The notes beneath the pieces were generated by a model. It saw nothing but the letters and a program-made list of their open reading frames with translations, did not search any database and had not been told where the DNA came from. From Sphingomonas sp. TDK1 (GTDB lineage Bacteria > Pseudomonadota > Alphaproteobacteria > Sphingomonadales > Sphingomonadaceae), in the NCBI RefSeq assembly GCF_001650735.1, contig NZ_LXVY01000034.1, forward strand, positions 62,001 through 126,000: a stretch of 64,000 nucleotides of DNA, written 5' to 3'. How positions within the stretch are numbered: the first letter of the stretch is position 1; every line of letters begins with the position of its first letter. This document shows positions 51,389 to 59,902 of the stretch, in pieces. Both the position numbers and the translations under genes were made by a program.

Positions 51389-51825
51389 TGCGCGTAGCTC
51401 CCAGAATTCGGGATCCATTGGATCCGGGTATCGAGGACGGGAGGCGCCAAGCGAAGCCCGATCTCGAAGCGGGGTTCAAGCGTGAGGCCGTGGCCCAAAT
51501 CCTGGCCTAGCATTCCCAAGATAGGGCGGCGCATTCTGCAACGCGCTGGGACGACGCGCGACTACGCGCATATCAAGGGGCTCGTACCGGAACAGATATC
51601 ACCATGCCCGGTGACGCGCGGGCCGCAAGGTCAGGGGCGGCAGATAACGCATCTCGCAGCGATGCCATACGCGGACGTTCCAGCTTTCCTGCGAAATTGG
51701 CGGCATTCGACAGCGTTGTGTGCGCAGCAGGGTGCACGGATCAACCTGTCTGCTTCGGCGTTGCAGGAAATGACCGAATCCGAATGCAGAAGTGGTATCG
51801 AGCATCACAGGGAGTATGTCGGGCC
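51389..51825. other. Region between M14 gene and DUF4892-like gene
   Basis: About 437 bp. The first part (51400-51480) has repeat-like sequence with an inverted GGATCC-ATT-GGATCC motif near 51420. The second part is the integrase-like remnant listed separately. No intact gene is seen. Confidence 0.5.
51530..51780 (+). pseudogene. Remnant of a phage-type tyrosine integrase
   Basis: One reading frame here contains GRQITHLAAMPYADVPAFL, preceded by a segment like the arm/core linker (HIKGLVPEQI) and followed by a degraded helix (RINLSASALQEMT). This matches the HHAAMPYAEVPAFM...ILTAARTGEV region of P4/prophage-type integrases. The catalytic Arg-His-Arg-His-Tyr part is missing and no proper start exists. 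It is a fragment left by an old mobile element. Recognition is by eye over about 60 residues. Confidence 0.5.
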
Positions 51826-52362
51826 GTGGGGAAGCTTTCGTATGTTTTAGCAGTAGCATTCTGTGCGGTCAGCAGTCCGCTGCTCGCGCAAGACAGCGAC
51901 GGCGAGGATCATCCGCTCCTTCCGCGGTACCCGCAATCCGTCATCGACGGGTATCGTGCACCCTCGCTGGACGAAGTCGTCATCCCAACCGGCCCGATCG
52001 CCAACGCCGAGGCGCAAACCAACCGCGTTACGCTCGAAGGCAGGGTCACCCATATCGATTATCGCGTGAAGCCTGCGACGGCGCCGTTGCAGATCGAACG
52101 CTACTATGAGGATCTGCTGAAGAAGGCCGGCTTTTCGATCACCTATTCCTGCGTCGGGCCGGCATGCGGGCGCGATATGGGTGCGCTGATCCTCAACTCG
52201 GGGAAGGTTGCGCCGGCTGGGCTCGCGGATGGATTGTTCAACGACAGGATACGGGTGGTGGTCGCACGACGCGGGGATAGCTGGGCCCTGCTGCATATCG
52301 CCGAAGGTCCGGATCGATCGCAGATACTTCAGACCGTCGTGGAGGGCGCTTCGGCCCGGTAG
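51826..52362 (+). CDS. Exported DUF4892-like hypothetical protein
   Basis: From the GTG at 51826 the protein is 178 residues with a good signal peptide (GKLSYVLAVAFCAVSSPLLAQ). An in-frame ATG at 51784 would add 14 residues ahead of it. The body contains VTLEGRVTHIDYRVKPATAPLQIERYYEDLLKKAGF followed by ITYSCVGPACGRD. This resembles DUF4892, where the opening is a beta-strand/helix unit and two Cys follow. The role is unknown; the family is periplasmic or lipoprotein-associated. Confidence 0.65.
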   Translation: MGKLSYVLAVAFCAVSSPLLAQDSDGEDHPLLPRYPQSVIDGYRAPSLDEVVIPTGPIANAEAQTNRVTLEGRVTHIDYRVKPATAPLQIERYYEDLLKKAGFSITYSCVGPACGRDMGALILNSGKVAPAGLADGLFNDRIRVVVARRGDSWALLHIAEGPDRSQILQTVVEGASAR

Positions 52363-52812
52363 GCGTCGAAGTCGCACGGCGAGCGGCAAAGCGCATACCA
52401 TCAGGCGCTGGTCTGCTGGCAATGGAATGCGCATTGTTTGCCGTTGAAGGCTGGCCAGAACTCGGCACGATCCTCCACAATCCCGCCTCTGCGGACGATA
52501 CCGAGCGGCTACGTTTGCTACTGGAAGAACGAAAGTATTGAAGCCATCTGCATTCTTGGAGCTATCGAGCAAACAGAACGGCCCAATTTCGCGTCTCGGA
52601 CGATCTGCCTCCGGCAAAACAGACGATAGTAGGAAAGAATGTGGAGAAGGCGGCATCCGCTTTCTAGATCTTTGGGCAGTCGATCTGAAAGAAAAGCGCT
52701 GAAGCTCGTCCTTGCGTATCGATTACTGCGAACCACCAGACTAGAACACTACGATCATCATGGTGGTGGCTATCGCAAACACGGTCGAGGCGCATGGCGG
52801 AATGATCGGACG
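52363..52812. other. Gene-poor stretch with a possible short coding remnant
   Basis: This 450-bp stretch is less GC-rich than its surroundings. One frame from about 52370 to 52541 reads well as protein (VEVARRAAKRIPSGAGLLAME, then LFAVEGWPELGTILHN and ADDTERLRLLLEERKY, stop). It has an internal ATG at 52422 giving 39 residues, but no ribosome-binding site. It may be the tail of a decayed gene. From 52542 to 52812 I see nothing identifiable. Confidence 0.4.
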
Positions 52813-53733
52813 TCAGATCGGGACGTCCTCGCGATCGACGCTCGAAAAGCCATAGGTTCGGTAGCGGCTGTGTACCGAGCGGCCGGCCACCGTTATTTCC
52901 GTATAGCCTTCCGGCGTGCCGAGAAACGATCCGCGCCAGTCCGCGCCCGCCACCGCGCCGGTTGTGATGAATGCCATGCCGTTCAGCTCGATCCGTTCAT
53001 AGACATGGCTGTGCGCCTGCAGCACCGCCAACACCTTATGCGCATAGAGGATGCGCAACACATCGCGGGCGTTGACGACGTTGGTCCAGTTGTGCGGCGT
53101 GTTGAGCCAGCTTTCGGGCTCGTAGCAGCGCATCGCCGTGATCAGCGGAATATGGGTGACGGCGATGATCCGCGCGCCCGCAGGCTGCGCCGCGAGATCG
53201 GCCGCCAGCCAGGCCAGCTGCTCGGCATCGACGCGGCCCTCATAGCTGCGATCGGCGGTGATGCCGACCGAATCCAGCACCACGAAATGCACGCCCTTGT
53301 GATCGAAGGCGTAATAGCGCGGGCCGAAGCGATCGGTGTAGAAGCGCTTGCCGTAATCGGGGGCGTCGGGCGAGATGCCGCTCGCCGGGAACACGCCCAG
53401 GCAATCATGGTTGCCGAGCACGTGATAGACCCTCTTGCGCAGATGCGCCCGCTCGGTCTGCTGGTAGAGGTCCATCAGCATCGTCGCGCGGGCGCGGTTG
53501 GTCTCCAGCGCGTCCTCGATATGGTCGCCATTTTGGATCGCGAAATCGACCGGCGAGGCGGAGACCTGCTCGAAGCACAGCGTGCAGCCGCGCACCGCAT
53601 CGAGCTCGGGGCGGATATGGCAATCGCCTAGCAGCGCGAAGGTGAAGCTTTCGGGTGCCGCCGCGGCCCTGCGGAGCGCGAGCGGCGCGAGCGGTGCGGC
53701 GAGGGCGCCGCGCAACAGGGTTCTGCGGTGCAT
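52813..53733 (-). CDS. Tat-exported calcineurin-like metallophosphoesterase
   Basis: The 306-residue protein starts at the ATG at 53733 with a twin-arginine signal (MHRRTLLRGALAAPLAPLAL, cleavage near RAAAA). The metallophosphoesterase motifs appear in order: LLGDCHI, IQNGDHIED, VLGNHDC, AVTHIPL and LQAHSHVYER. These coordinate the two metals of the calcineurin-like fold. It would hydrolyse phosphomonoesters or diesters in the periplasm. It lies 97 bp downstream of the Fec-type TonB receptor on the same strand, so is probably expressed with it. That suggests the receptor may take up a phosphorylated compound or its product. Confidence 0.88.
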   Translation of the reverse strand: MHRRTLLRGALAAPLAPLALRRAAAAPESFTFALLGDCHIRPELDAVRGCTLCFEQVSASPVDFAIQNGDHIEDALETNRARATMLMDLYQQTERAHLRKRVYHVLGNHDCLGVFPASGISPDAPDYGKRFYTDRFGPRYYAFDHKGVHFVVLDSVGITADRSYEGRVDAEQLAWLAADLAAQPAGARIIAVTHIPLITAMRCYEPESWLNTPHNWTNVVNARDVLRILYAHKVLAVLQAHSHVYERIELNGMAFITTGAVAGADWRGSFLGTPEGYTEITVAGRSVHSRYRTYGFSSVDREDVPI

Positions 53734-53830
53734 GTCGATCCTTTCGATACGCCAAAAGGCCGACACCTTCTGGGGGAAGGCGCCGGCCAGGGTTGGCGGA
53801 AGCGCGCGAAACGCTCCCACCGGGGAAAGC

Positions 53831-56317
53831 TTAGAAATGGACGCGGACGGTGCCGAACACCTGGCGCGGCGCGGCGGGCTGCAGCGTCGTGTAGGTGCCG
53901 TTCGGATCCGAGGTGACGAAGCCGGCGGTGCCGGTCGAGGCGATATACTGCTTGTCGAACAGGTTGGTGACGTTGAACTGCACGTCGAGCAGGCGGCTGA
54001 ACCGGTACCCGCCGGAAAGGTTGAAGTTCACCGCGCCCGGCAGCGGCGCATCGTTGAGATAGCTGTAGTAGCGCCGGCTGCGATAATGCGCCGAGAGCGT
54101 GCCGAAGACCGTGCCGTCGTCATAGTTGAGCTCGGCATTGCCGACATGGCGCGGCGAGGCGACGACCTGCTTGCCCTTGGTCGGAATCCGCGTGCCGCCC
54201 AGCGGCTGGACGTCGTCGTCATAGGTCGCGTCGTTATAGGCCCAGCTGCCATAGAGCGACCAATGCGGCAGGAACTTCCAGTTCGCCGCCGCCTCGACCC
54301 CGCGCGACGAGACGCCGCCGACATTCTGCAGCACATTCTGGTTGCCGACCACCACCGCGCTGATCGACGAGGCGAGCAGGCGGTTGGTGAACTTGACATA
54401 ATAGCCGGTGAGCGAGAGCTGCACCGCGCGGTCGTGATAGCGATAGCCGGCCTCGAAGGTGTTGGTCATCTCCGGCTTCAGATCGCCCCGGATATAGTTG
54501 AACCCGGCCTGCGAGCTGCTCGAGAAGGGCCCGCTTGAGGTGGAGGCGACGAACGCCGCCATGTTGCGGGTATAGTCGGCGAAGAACTCGCTGCCGCCGT
54601 CGAGCGTGTAGAGGATGCCGGCGGTTGGCAGGAACCAGTTCTTGGCCTGGATCGAACCGTTGATCGGCGTCGCGCTGGTGATGCTGGTCGCGGTGCTGGT
54701 CGAGACGACGCCCTTCACCCCGGCATTGATGCGCAGCTTCGCGGTCGCCTGCCAGGTATCGCCCAGATCGATCTGCACCGTGTCGGTGACGAAGTGGTTG
54801 CGGAACTTGGTCTTGAACGGATCGGTGTAGAAGCGCTGGAACCTGCTAGGGGTCACGCCTTTCTGCAGGCCGTAGAGGTAGGAGCCCTGGTCGAAGATAT
54901 TGTGTTCGTACCAGATGCCGGCCTCGATCTTGTGCGCGCCGGCCTCGAACTTCAGCCGCGAGAGCACGCCCTTGCGGTTCAGGTCGTAGCGCAGCGCCGA
55001 GACCGACACGGGCGAGCCGCCATATGCCGCGGGCGTCGGATCATAGGGGTCGGCCCAGGTGCCGATGCCCTTGTCGAGGTGCAGATAGGCGGTGGTAAAG
55101 CCGGAAAGGCGCGGGCTGATCCGGTATTCGAGCTTCTCGTAGCCGAGCAGATCGCGCCGCACGCCGCCGCCCTGGTACACGGTGTCGTCGGGCGCCCGAT
55201 AGGGGGCGGGCGCGGTGCCGCCGTTTTGGGTCAGCACCGCCAGCTGCTCGGCGAGTGCGAAGGTGGGGATATTGTCGAACTCCCAGCCATAGGTCTTGAG
55301 GCGGGCGAGCGAGGTGTCGTTGTAATCGTCCTCGCGGCGATCGATCAGGTCGAGAAAGGTGGTCGACGTGATGCCCTCGCCCAGCGGCTGGACATATTTG
55401 GCGTTGATCTGATCCTGTTCCTGCTTGCCCCAGCCCTTCCACTTGCCCTGGCGGTCATGGGCATAGGACAGCGCGAGCATGCCGCCCCAAGGCAGCGTGC
55501 CGGTGTTGACCAAGCCGAAGCTGCGCCAGCTGTCGGCGCTGCCATAGCTCTGCTCGAGGTCGATGCCGAACCGGGCGGTCGGGTCGATCGAGGTGAAGTC
55601 GACCGTGCCGCCGATATTGCTGGTCGAGGCGGTGCCGAGCGCACCCGCGCCCTGTGAGAGCGTCGCCGGGCCGTTATTCTCGCTGAGCAGCGCGCGGTTG
55701 ATCGAGAGACCGTTGTTGTTGCGATACTGCATGTTGCCGAGCGGCACGCCGTCCAGCGTATAGCCCATCTGATCGGTGAGGAAGCCGCGGATCGAGAGCT
55801 GGGTGGCGGCCTCATAAGTGCCGTGCGCGTCCGAGGAATCGAAATTCACCCCCGGCAGCCGGCTGAGCGCGCGCAGCGGCGAGGTGCCCGGCGTGGTCTT
55901 GCGCATGGCGATTTCGGAGACGGTCTGCACCTGGCGCGATTCACCGGTGCCGAGCACGACGATTTCCTCGCCCATGGTCGCCTCGGCCGTCTGCGCCTCG
56001 GGCTTGGGTGCTTCCGCCGGGGCGACCTTGAGCGAGATCATCGAGGCGGTCTCCTCGGCGATCGCCAGGCCCTGGCCGGCGATCAGGCGGCGCAGCGCCT
56101 CGCCGCGGGTGAAGCTGCCGCGCAGCGCCGGCACCTTGCGGCTGGCCACCGCATCATAGGGGAAGATGACATGCACGCCGGCCTGGCGCGCGAAGCTGTT
56201 GAGCGCGGACGCTGTGTCGCCCGCCTTGATGTCGAATGCGATGCGCGGTGCCTGGGCATGGGCGGCAGCCGGCATCGCGGCCGCCACAAGGGCGGTCGTC
56301 GTCAGAAACTTGTGCAT
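53831..56317 (-). CDS. TonB-dependent receptor with STN signalling domain (FecA-like)
   Basis: The 828-residue protein starts at the ATG at 56317 with a signal peptide (MHKFLTTTALVAAAMPAAAHAQ). The STN domain (residues about 25-95: IAFDIKAGDTASALNSFARQAGVHVIF, LRGSFTRGEALRRLIAGQGL) identifies a transducing receptor. Plug and barrel follow (IRGFLTDQMGYTLDGVPLG, aromatic C-terminus VFGTVRVHF). In Fec systems the STN contacts FecR in the periplasm when ligand binds, releasing the ECF sigma factor. FecR and sigma genes are immediately upstream (81 bp). The ligand is not evident; the downstream phosphoesterase may hint at a phosphate-containing one. Confidence 0.94.
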   Translation of the reverse strand: MHKFLTTTALVAAAMPAAAHAQAPRIAFDIKAGDTASALNSFARQAGVHVIFPYDAVASRKVPALRGSFTRGEALRRLIAGQGLAIAEETASMISLKVAPAEAPKPEAQTAEATMGEEIVVLGTGESRQVQTVSEIAMRKTTPGTSPLRALSRLPGVNFDSSDAHGTYEAATQLSIRGFLTDQMGYTLDGVPLGNMQYRNNNGLSINRALLSENNGPATLSQGAGALGTASTSNIGGTVDFTSIDPTARFGIDLEQSYGSADSWRSFGLVNTGTLPWGGMLALSYAHDRQGKWKGWGKQEQDQINAKYVQPLGEGITSTTFLDLIDRREDDYNDTSLARLKTYGWEFDNIPTFALAEQLAVLTQNGGTAPAPYRAPDDTVYQGGGVRRDLLGYEKLEYRISPRLSGFTTAYLHLDKGIGTWADPYDPTPAAYGGSPVSVSALRYDLNRKGVLSRLKFEAGAHKIEAGIWYEHNIFDQGSYLYGLQKGVTPSRFQRFYTDPFKTKFRNHFVTDTVQIDLGDTWQATAKLRINAGVKGVVSTSTATSITSATPINGSIQAKNWFLPTAGILYTLDGGSEFFADYTRNMAAFVASTSSGPFSSSSQAGFNYIRGDLKPEMTNTFEAGYRYHDRAVQLSLTGYYVKFTNRLLASSISAVVVGNQNVLQNVGGVSSRGVEAAANWKFLPHWSLYGSWAYNDATYDDDVQPLGGTRIPTKGKQVVASPRHVGNAELNYDDGTVFGTLSAHYRSRRYYSYLNDAPLPGAVNFNLSGGYRFSRLLDVQFNVTNLFDKQYIASTGTAGFVTSDPNGTYTTLQPAAPRQVFGTVRVHF

Positions 56318-56398
56318 GGAAACCCCGCTTTTGGTAACGTTTGTCCGTGCAGGGATGGATGGGCGCGGCGAAACCGCCATTCGCGTACGAAAAAAAGA

Positions 56399-57343
56399 TC
56401 AGCCGCGGGTTAGGACGATGCCGCCGTCGGTGCCGATGGTCGCGCGCACGCCGAACGAGCTGCGCAGCGCCCTCAGGAATTCCGCCGGGTCGCGGGTGGT
56501 GAACGTGCCGCCCAGCCGCAACCGGGCGAGCGCCGGATCGCCGATCATGATCTTGTTCGGCTGGTACCGGTTGATCTCGGCCAGAGCATAATCGAGGCTC
56601 TCGCCGTTCAGCACCAGCGTGTCGTTCTGCCAAGCGGTGATGCGCGCGAGATCTGCGTCCTCGGCGCGACGCTCGAGCATGCCCTGGGTGGCGAGCGCAA
56701 CCTCGCCCGCCGCCGCCTTCACGCCGCGCGCATCGGCAATGCTTCCCGCCACCACGGCCAATTCGCACGCGGCACCGCGCAGCCGGGCGTTATAGGTACC
56801 GGGCGCGAGGCGGAACTGGCCGCCAGGCGTGCGCAGGTCGAGCGCGCGGCCGGCATCCAGCCGGATCGCCACTTCGCCGCGTTCCAGCCAGAGCTCGGCC
56901 GGGGTGGTATCGCGCCAGTAGATGCAGCTGTCGGTATTGAGGTCGACTGCGATGCCGTTTGTCACGGCCACGGTCTTGCGCTCGCCGACCGCGGTTTCCG
57001 CCTTGCCGCGCGCAGTAGCCCGGTAGGCGAAGCCGCCGCCCATCGCCGCGACGGCGACGGCACCGGCGGTCGCTTTCAGGAAATACCGGCGTGGGCGCGG
57101 CCCTTCCTCCGCAACGGCGGGGAGCGGCGAGGGCGGCAGGTCGCTCTGCGAGACGCGCAGTGCATCGAGGTCGCGCCAGCTGCCGGCGACCTCCGCAAAG
57201 GCTACCGCGTGCCGGGGATCCGCCGCGCGCCACGCCTCGAACGCCGAAACGCTCGCCGAACCCGAATCGAGTGCCGCCAGCCATTCGGCCGCTTCGTCGA
57301 TCAGGTCTGCGTGGCGCTGTTCGGGGTCGATCGGGTCGGCCAA
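56399..57343 (-). CDS. FecR family anti-sigma regulator
   Basis: The 314-residue protein has an N-terminal cytoplasmic DUF4880-like segment (ADLIDEAAEWLAALDSG, FEAWRAADPRHAVAFAEV) that binds sigma. A transmembrane helix follows (YFLKATAGAVAVAAMGGGFAY, about residues 88-108). The periplasmic FecR domain (LNTDSCIYWRDTTPAELWLERGEVAI) and a C-terminal secretin-like STN region (YALAEINRYQPNKIMIGDPALARLRLGG) complete it. Its start lies inside the sigma gene: the two overlap by 43 bases in different frames, so the pair is translationally linked. Confidence 0.92.
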   Translation of the reverse strand: MADPIDPEQRHADLIDEAAEWLAALDSGSASVSAFEAWRAADPRHAVAFAEVAGSWRDLDALRVSQSDLPPSPLPAVAEEGPRPRRYFLKATAGAVAVAAMGGGFAYRATARGKAETAVGERKTVAVTNGIAVDLNTDSCIYWRDTTPAELWLERGEVAIRLDAGRALDLRTPGGQFRLAPGTYNARLRGAACELAVVAGSIADARGVKAAAGEVALATQGMLERRAEDADLARITAWQNDTLVLNGESLDYALAEINRYQPNKIMIGDPALARLRLGGTFTTRDPAEFLRALRSSFGVRATIGTDGGIVLTRG

Positions 57344-57885
57344 GATTCCTCCGCGGGAAGCGTGCGTTCGCGGCGGCGCTTCGTAATCAGGGCGAGGCCC
57401 TTAGCGATATGCTTTTCCACGGTCGAGAGCGAGATGCAAAGCGTCTCGGCGATCGCGGCGGGCGGCATGCCCTGGATCTTGCGCATGTGGAGCACGCGCG
57501 CGCATTGCGGCGGCAGCGCCTCGATCTGTTCGAGAAGGTGCCGGAGCTCGGATCGCCCGGCCGCAACCGCGAAGGCATCGGGTGCGGGATCGGCGAGATC
57601 GGTCATGTCGAGCGACGCCAGCAGATCGATCCGGACCACCGCGGCGCGGCGCAGCCGCTCCAGCGCGAGGTTGTGGATGATGGTTAGCACGAAGGCGCGC
57701 GGGGCGGTGATGGCACGATGGTCTGGTGTCTTTAACACCCGTGCATAGGCCTCCTGCACGAGATCTTCGGCCTCATCGCGGCCGCAGAAATGCGCGGCGC
57801 GCGCGCGAAAGGCGGCCGCGTGCGGCAGCACGTCAGCCAGAAACCAGCGATCGATGTCCCGCAGCCAGCTCAACCCATGCTCCAC
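57301..57885 (-). CDS. FecI-type ECF sigma factor
   Basis: The core protein, about 194 residues, has sigma-70 region 2 (FLADVLPHAAAFRARAAHFCGRDEAEDLVQEAYARVL, and AFVLTIIHNLALERLRR) and region 4 (LPPQCARVLHMRKIQGMPPAAIAETLCISLSTVEKHIAKGLALI). The start is uncertain: GTG at 57885 places region 2 at the usual distance, while the frame is open to a GTG at 58017. It directs RNA polymerase to the receptor operon when FecR relays the signal. The 43-base overlap with fecR is typical of this pair type. Confidence 0.85.
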   Translation of the reverse strand: MEHGLSWLRDIDRWFLADVLPHAAAFRARAAHFCGRDEAEDLVQEAYARVLKTPDHRAITAPRAFVLTIIHNLALERLRRAAVVRIDLLASLDMTDLADPAPDAFAVAAGRSELRHLLEQIEALPPQCARVLHMRKIQGMPPAAIAETLCISLSTVEKHIAKGLALITKRRRERTLPAEESWPTRSTPNSATQT

Positions 57886-58055
57886 CTCGGTTGCAGGCGC
57901 CGCTAGCGTTCTAGTTTTACAAACTGGGGACTCGAGCAGGCTTTCCGAGGTCAGGCTGGAGGTGACCGCCCGCGCCGGCGCGGTCCCCCCCCGTGGTACG
58001 CGGTGGCGATCCAGCACGCCGCTATACGGTCAGGGCCGATCGTGCTCTGTAGTTC

Positions 58056-58790
58056 TTACGCCGTCGCGCCACCATCGATGTTGAGCGTCGTCCCGGTAAT
58101 GTAGCTAGCATCCGGTCCGGCGAGGAACGCGACCGCACCGGCGATCTCTTCGACCTTGCCATAGCGCCCGAGCGGGATGGCGGTAAGAACCTGCCCCGCA
58201 AATTCGCTGTCGGCCGGGTTCATATCGGTGTCGATCGGCCCCGGCTGGACAGTGTTGACCAGGATATTGCGTGGAGCAAGGTCCTTCGCCCAGCCGCGCG
58301 CCAGCGCCGCCACCGCTGCCTTTGTCGCGCTGTAGACCGTGGTGGCGGGGAAGGCCATCTCGCCCGAAATGCTGCCGATCAGGATGATCCTCCCGCCATC
58401 GGGAAGGTGCGGCAGCGCCGCGCGCGTGCCGACGTGCAACCCCTTCACGTTGACGCCGAACTGGCGATCATAGGTGTCGTCGGTGTCCTCAGTGACAGCG
58501 GAAAATTCGGCCACGCCCGCGTTGTGGACCAGAATGTCGATTCCGCCCAGGGCGGCCGCGGCCTCTTCGATGCCCGCGCGCTGCGAACCGGGATCGCCGG
58601 CATTGGCCTGAAAAGCAAAGGCCGTGCCGCCCGCGCCCTCGATCGCTGCCACGGTGGCGTCCGCTGCCGCCTTGTTGCCGGCATAGGTGATTGCGACCGC
58701 TGCACCATCGGCCGCCAGTCGCTTCGCGATCGCCGCGCCGATTCCGCGCGAGCCGCCTGTAACGAGCGCCTTCTTGCCCTGTAGTGACAT
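58056..58790 (-). CDS. SDR family oxidoreductase (3-oxoacyl-ACP reductase-like)
   Basis: The 244-residue protein is a classical short-chain dehydrogenase: the NAD(P) loop VTGGSRGIGAAIAKRL, the NAG motif VHNAGVAEF, the catalytic Tyr-x3-Lys in VYSATKAA, and a C-terminal AFLAGPDASYITGTTLNIDGG. The ATG at 58790 begins MSLQGKKALVTGG. Upstream codons to 59366 overlap the divergent regulator and are not protein-like. SDRs of this type reduce carbonyls or oxidise alcohols; the substrate is unknown. It is divergent from an ArsR-type regulator, which may control it. Confidence 0.93.
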   Translation of the reverse strand: MSLQGKKALVTGGSRGIGAAIAKRLAADGAAVAITYAGNKAAADATVAAIEGAGGTAFAFQANAGDPGSQRAGIEEAAAALGGIDILVHNAGVAEFSAVTEDTDDTYDRQFGVNVKGLHVGTRAALPHLPDGGRIILIGSISGEMAFPATTVYSATKAAVAALARGWAKDLAPRNILVNTVQPGPIDTDMNPADSEFAGQVLTAIPLGRYGKVEEIAGAVAFLAGPDASYITGTTLNIDGGATA

Positions 58791-58922
58791 GTAGATTCTC
58801 CAAAAAATGTCGCTCGCAATCACGGCGTCGTGCGCTGTCGACAGCCTAGAAGATGGCGTGCCAGTTCGAAGGTTCAACATTCCCGAACTATTAAATTTAT
58901 TTCGGCGCCTTATATCGGCCGG

Positions 58923-59234
58923 ATGGCCCGCTTCACCCACCCACGGCTGGAAGATGTTCCGCTCGACCTGGCGCTGCACGCGCTGGCTGATCCCAATCGG
59001 CTGGAGATGGTCGCACGGCTGGCGGCGGCGGAGCGGTTGCGCTGCACGGATGCCGCGCCGTGCGAGTCCATTCCCAAGAGCACGCTGTCCAACCATCTCA
59101 AGCTGCTCCGCGCTGCGGGGCTGATCGAGACGACGCAGGCGGGCCGCGAAATGATCAATACCCTGCGGCGAACCGAGTTCGATGGCCGCTTTCCGGGCCT
59201 GCTCGATGCGGTGCTGGGCAATCGGCCAGCCTGA
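58923..59234 (+). CDS. ArsR family winged-helix transcriptional regulator
   Basis: From the ATG at 58923 the protein is 103 residues with the ArsR/SmtB-type winged helix: LALHALADPNRLEMVARLAAA, recognition helix IPKSTLSNHLKLLRAAGLI, wing TTQAGREMINTLRRTEFD. Two Cys residues (ERLRCTDAAPCES) lie between helices. Regulators of this subfamily often control a divergent SDR or reductase gene by sensing redox or small molecules. The 132-bp gap to the SDR holds an AT-rich promoter-like region near 58885-58910. Confidence 0.88.
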   Translation: MARFTHPRLEDVPLDLALHALADPNRLEMVARLAAAERLRCTDAAPCESIPKSTLSNHLKLLRAAGLIETTQAGREMINTLRRTEFDGRFPGLLDAVLGNRPA

Positions 59235-59268
59235 CACCTGCCGATTGCGTCGAGCGTGCTCCCGGGGC

Positions 59269-59434
59269 CCCGGAGTAGCCGCCGCGATGCCTTTGCCAGA
59301 TTTTCGTGGAGATGCGCCGCCGACGAGGCGCCCGAAATCAGCAGAATGCTGGGAGATAGCGACCAAGCGAGCGCGACCGCCCGCTGCCTCGGCGTTGCGT
59401 CTAGGTGCGTTGCCACATCGGACAGTTCAGCCAA
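59269..59434 (-). pseudogene. C-terminal remnant of an aldo/keto reductase
   Basis: A minus-strand frame here reads ATPRQRAVALAWSLSPSILL followed by ISGASSAAHLHENLAKASRRL. This matches the C-terminal helix-strand region of aldo/keto reductases (ALAWLL.RSPNILLIPGTSSVAHLEENLAAA). The barrel and the catalytic Asp-Tyr-Lys-His residues are absent and no plausible start exists. It looks like the end of a gene disrupted when the neighbouring segment arrived. Confidence 0.6.
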
Positions 59435-59690
59435 TTGGAGTGGGCCGAAAGCCGCTCAGGGGGAAGGAGGACGCATACCGAGCAGCTCACAAGGTTCGTG
59501 CGCGGCACTGAGAGCGTCAGCTTATGCCGACTCCGGTCATTCCGGGCTCTTGGTGCGCTCGGGTCACCACCGCCACCAATGCGACCGTTGACGGGACCCG
59601 CCATGTCCAACGAAAGCCGACATAGCTTCGCCTCAATTGGTACGAGGAAAGCCCTGAATATTCTCGAAATTCGCCATCGGCATCGATCCA

Positions 59691-59706
59691 CGTGATTGAA
59701 ATCACG
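59691..59706. promoter_or_regulatory. Inverted repeat, candidate operator for the caspase-like operon
   Basis: CGTGATT and AATCACG are separated by GA, a perfect 16-base inverted repeat, about 197 bases upstream of the first gene at the edge of the AT-rich leader. It could bind a dimeric regulator. No regulator gene is visible next to it. Confidence 0.35.
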
Positions 59707-59764
59707 GTATAAGCTGAAATATGAGTGGACAAATTGCACCCATTAATGTAATATAAATACGTAG

Positions 59765-59785
59765 GCTCACCTTGCGATGGTGAGC
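59765..59785. promoter_or_regulatory. Hairpin-forming inverted repeat in the leader of the caspase-like operon
   Basis: GCTCACC and GGTGAGC flank a 7-base spacer, extended by one G-T pair. It lies about 118 bases upstream of the first gene. It may be a leader hairpin, terminator or protein site. Confidence 0.35.
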
Positions 59786-59902
59786 TAGGTAACCGTGCAT
59801 ACAAGTGGCTGTACGCGTTCAAAAACATCATAAATGTAAAAGAAAATAGTCGCTGACTGAAAACGTCTTGCTGATATCGGCAGATTATAGTCGGAGGGGA
59901 TA

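Larger units (their letters stand above)
59235..59902. other. Junction region upstream of the caspase-like operon
   Basis: Across this 668-bp region GC-rich sequence passes to an AT-rich leader (about 59690-59890) before the next operon. It contains an aldo/keto reductase remnant on the minus strand and two inverted repeats, both listed separately. No intact gene is seen. Confidence 0.6.

Noticed and set aside
51389..51530. Possible tRNA or attachment site next to the integrase remnant
   Set aside because: I looked for a tRNA 3' half and a direct repeat and found neither.
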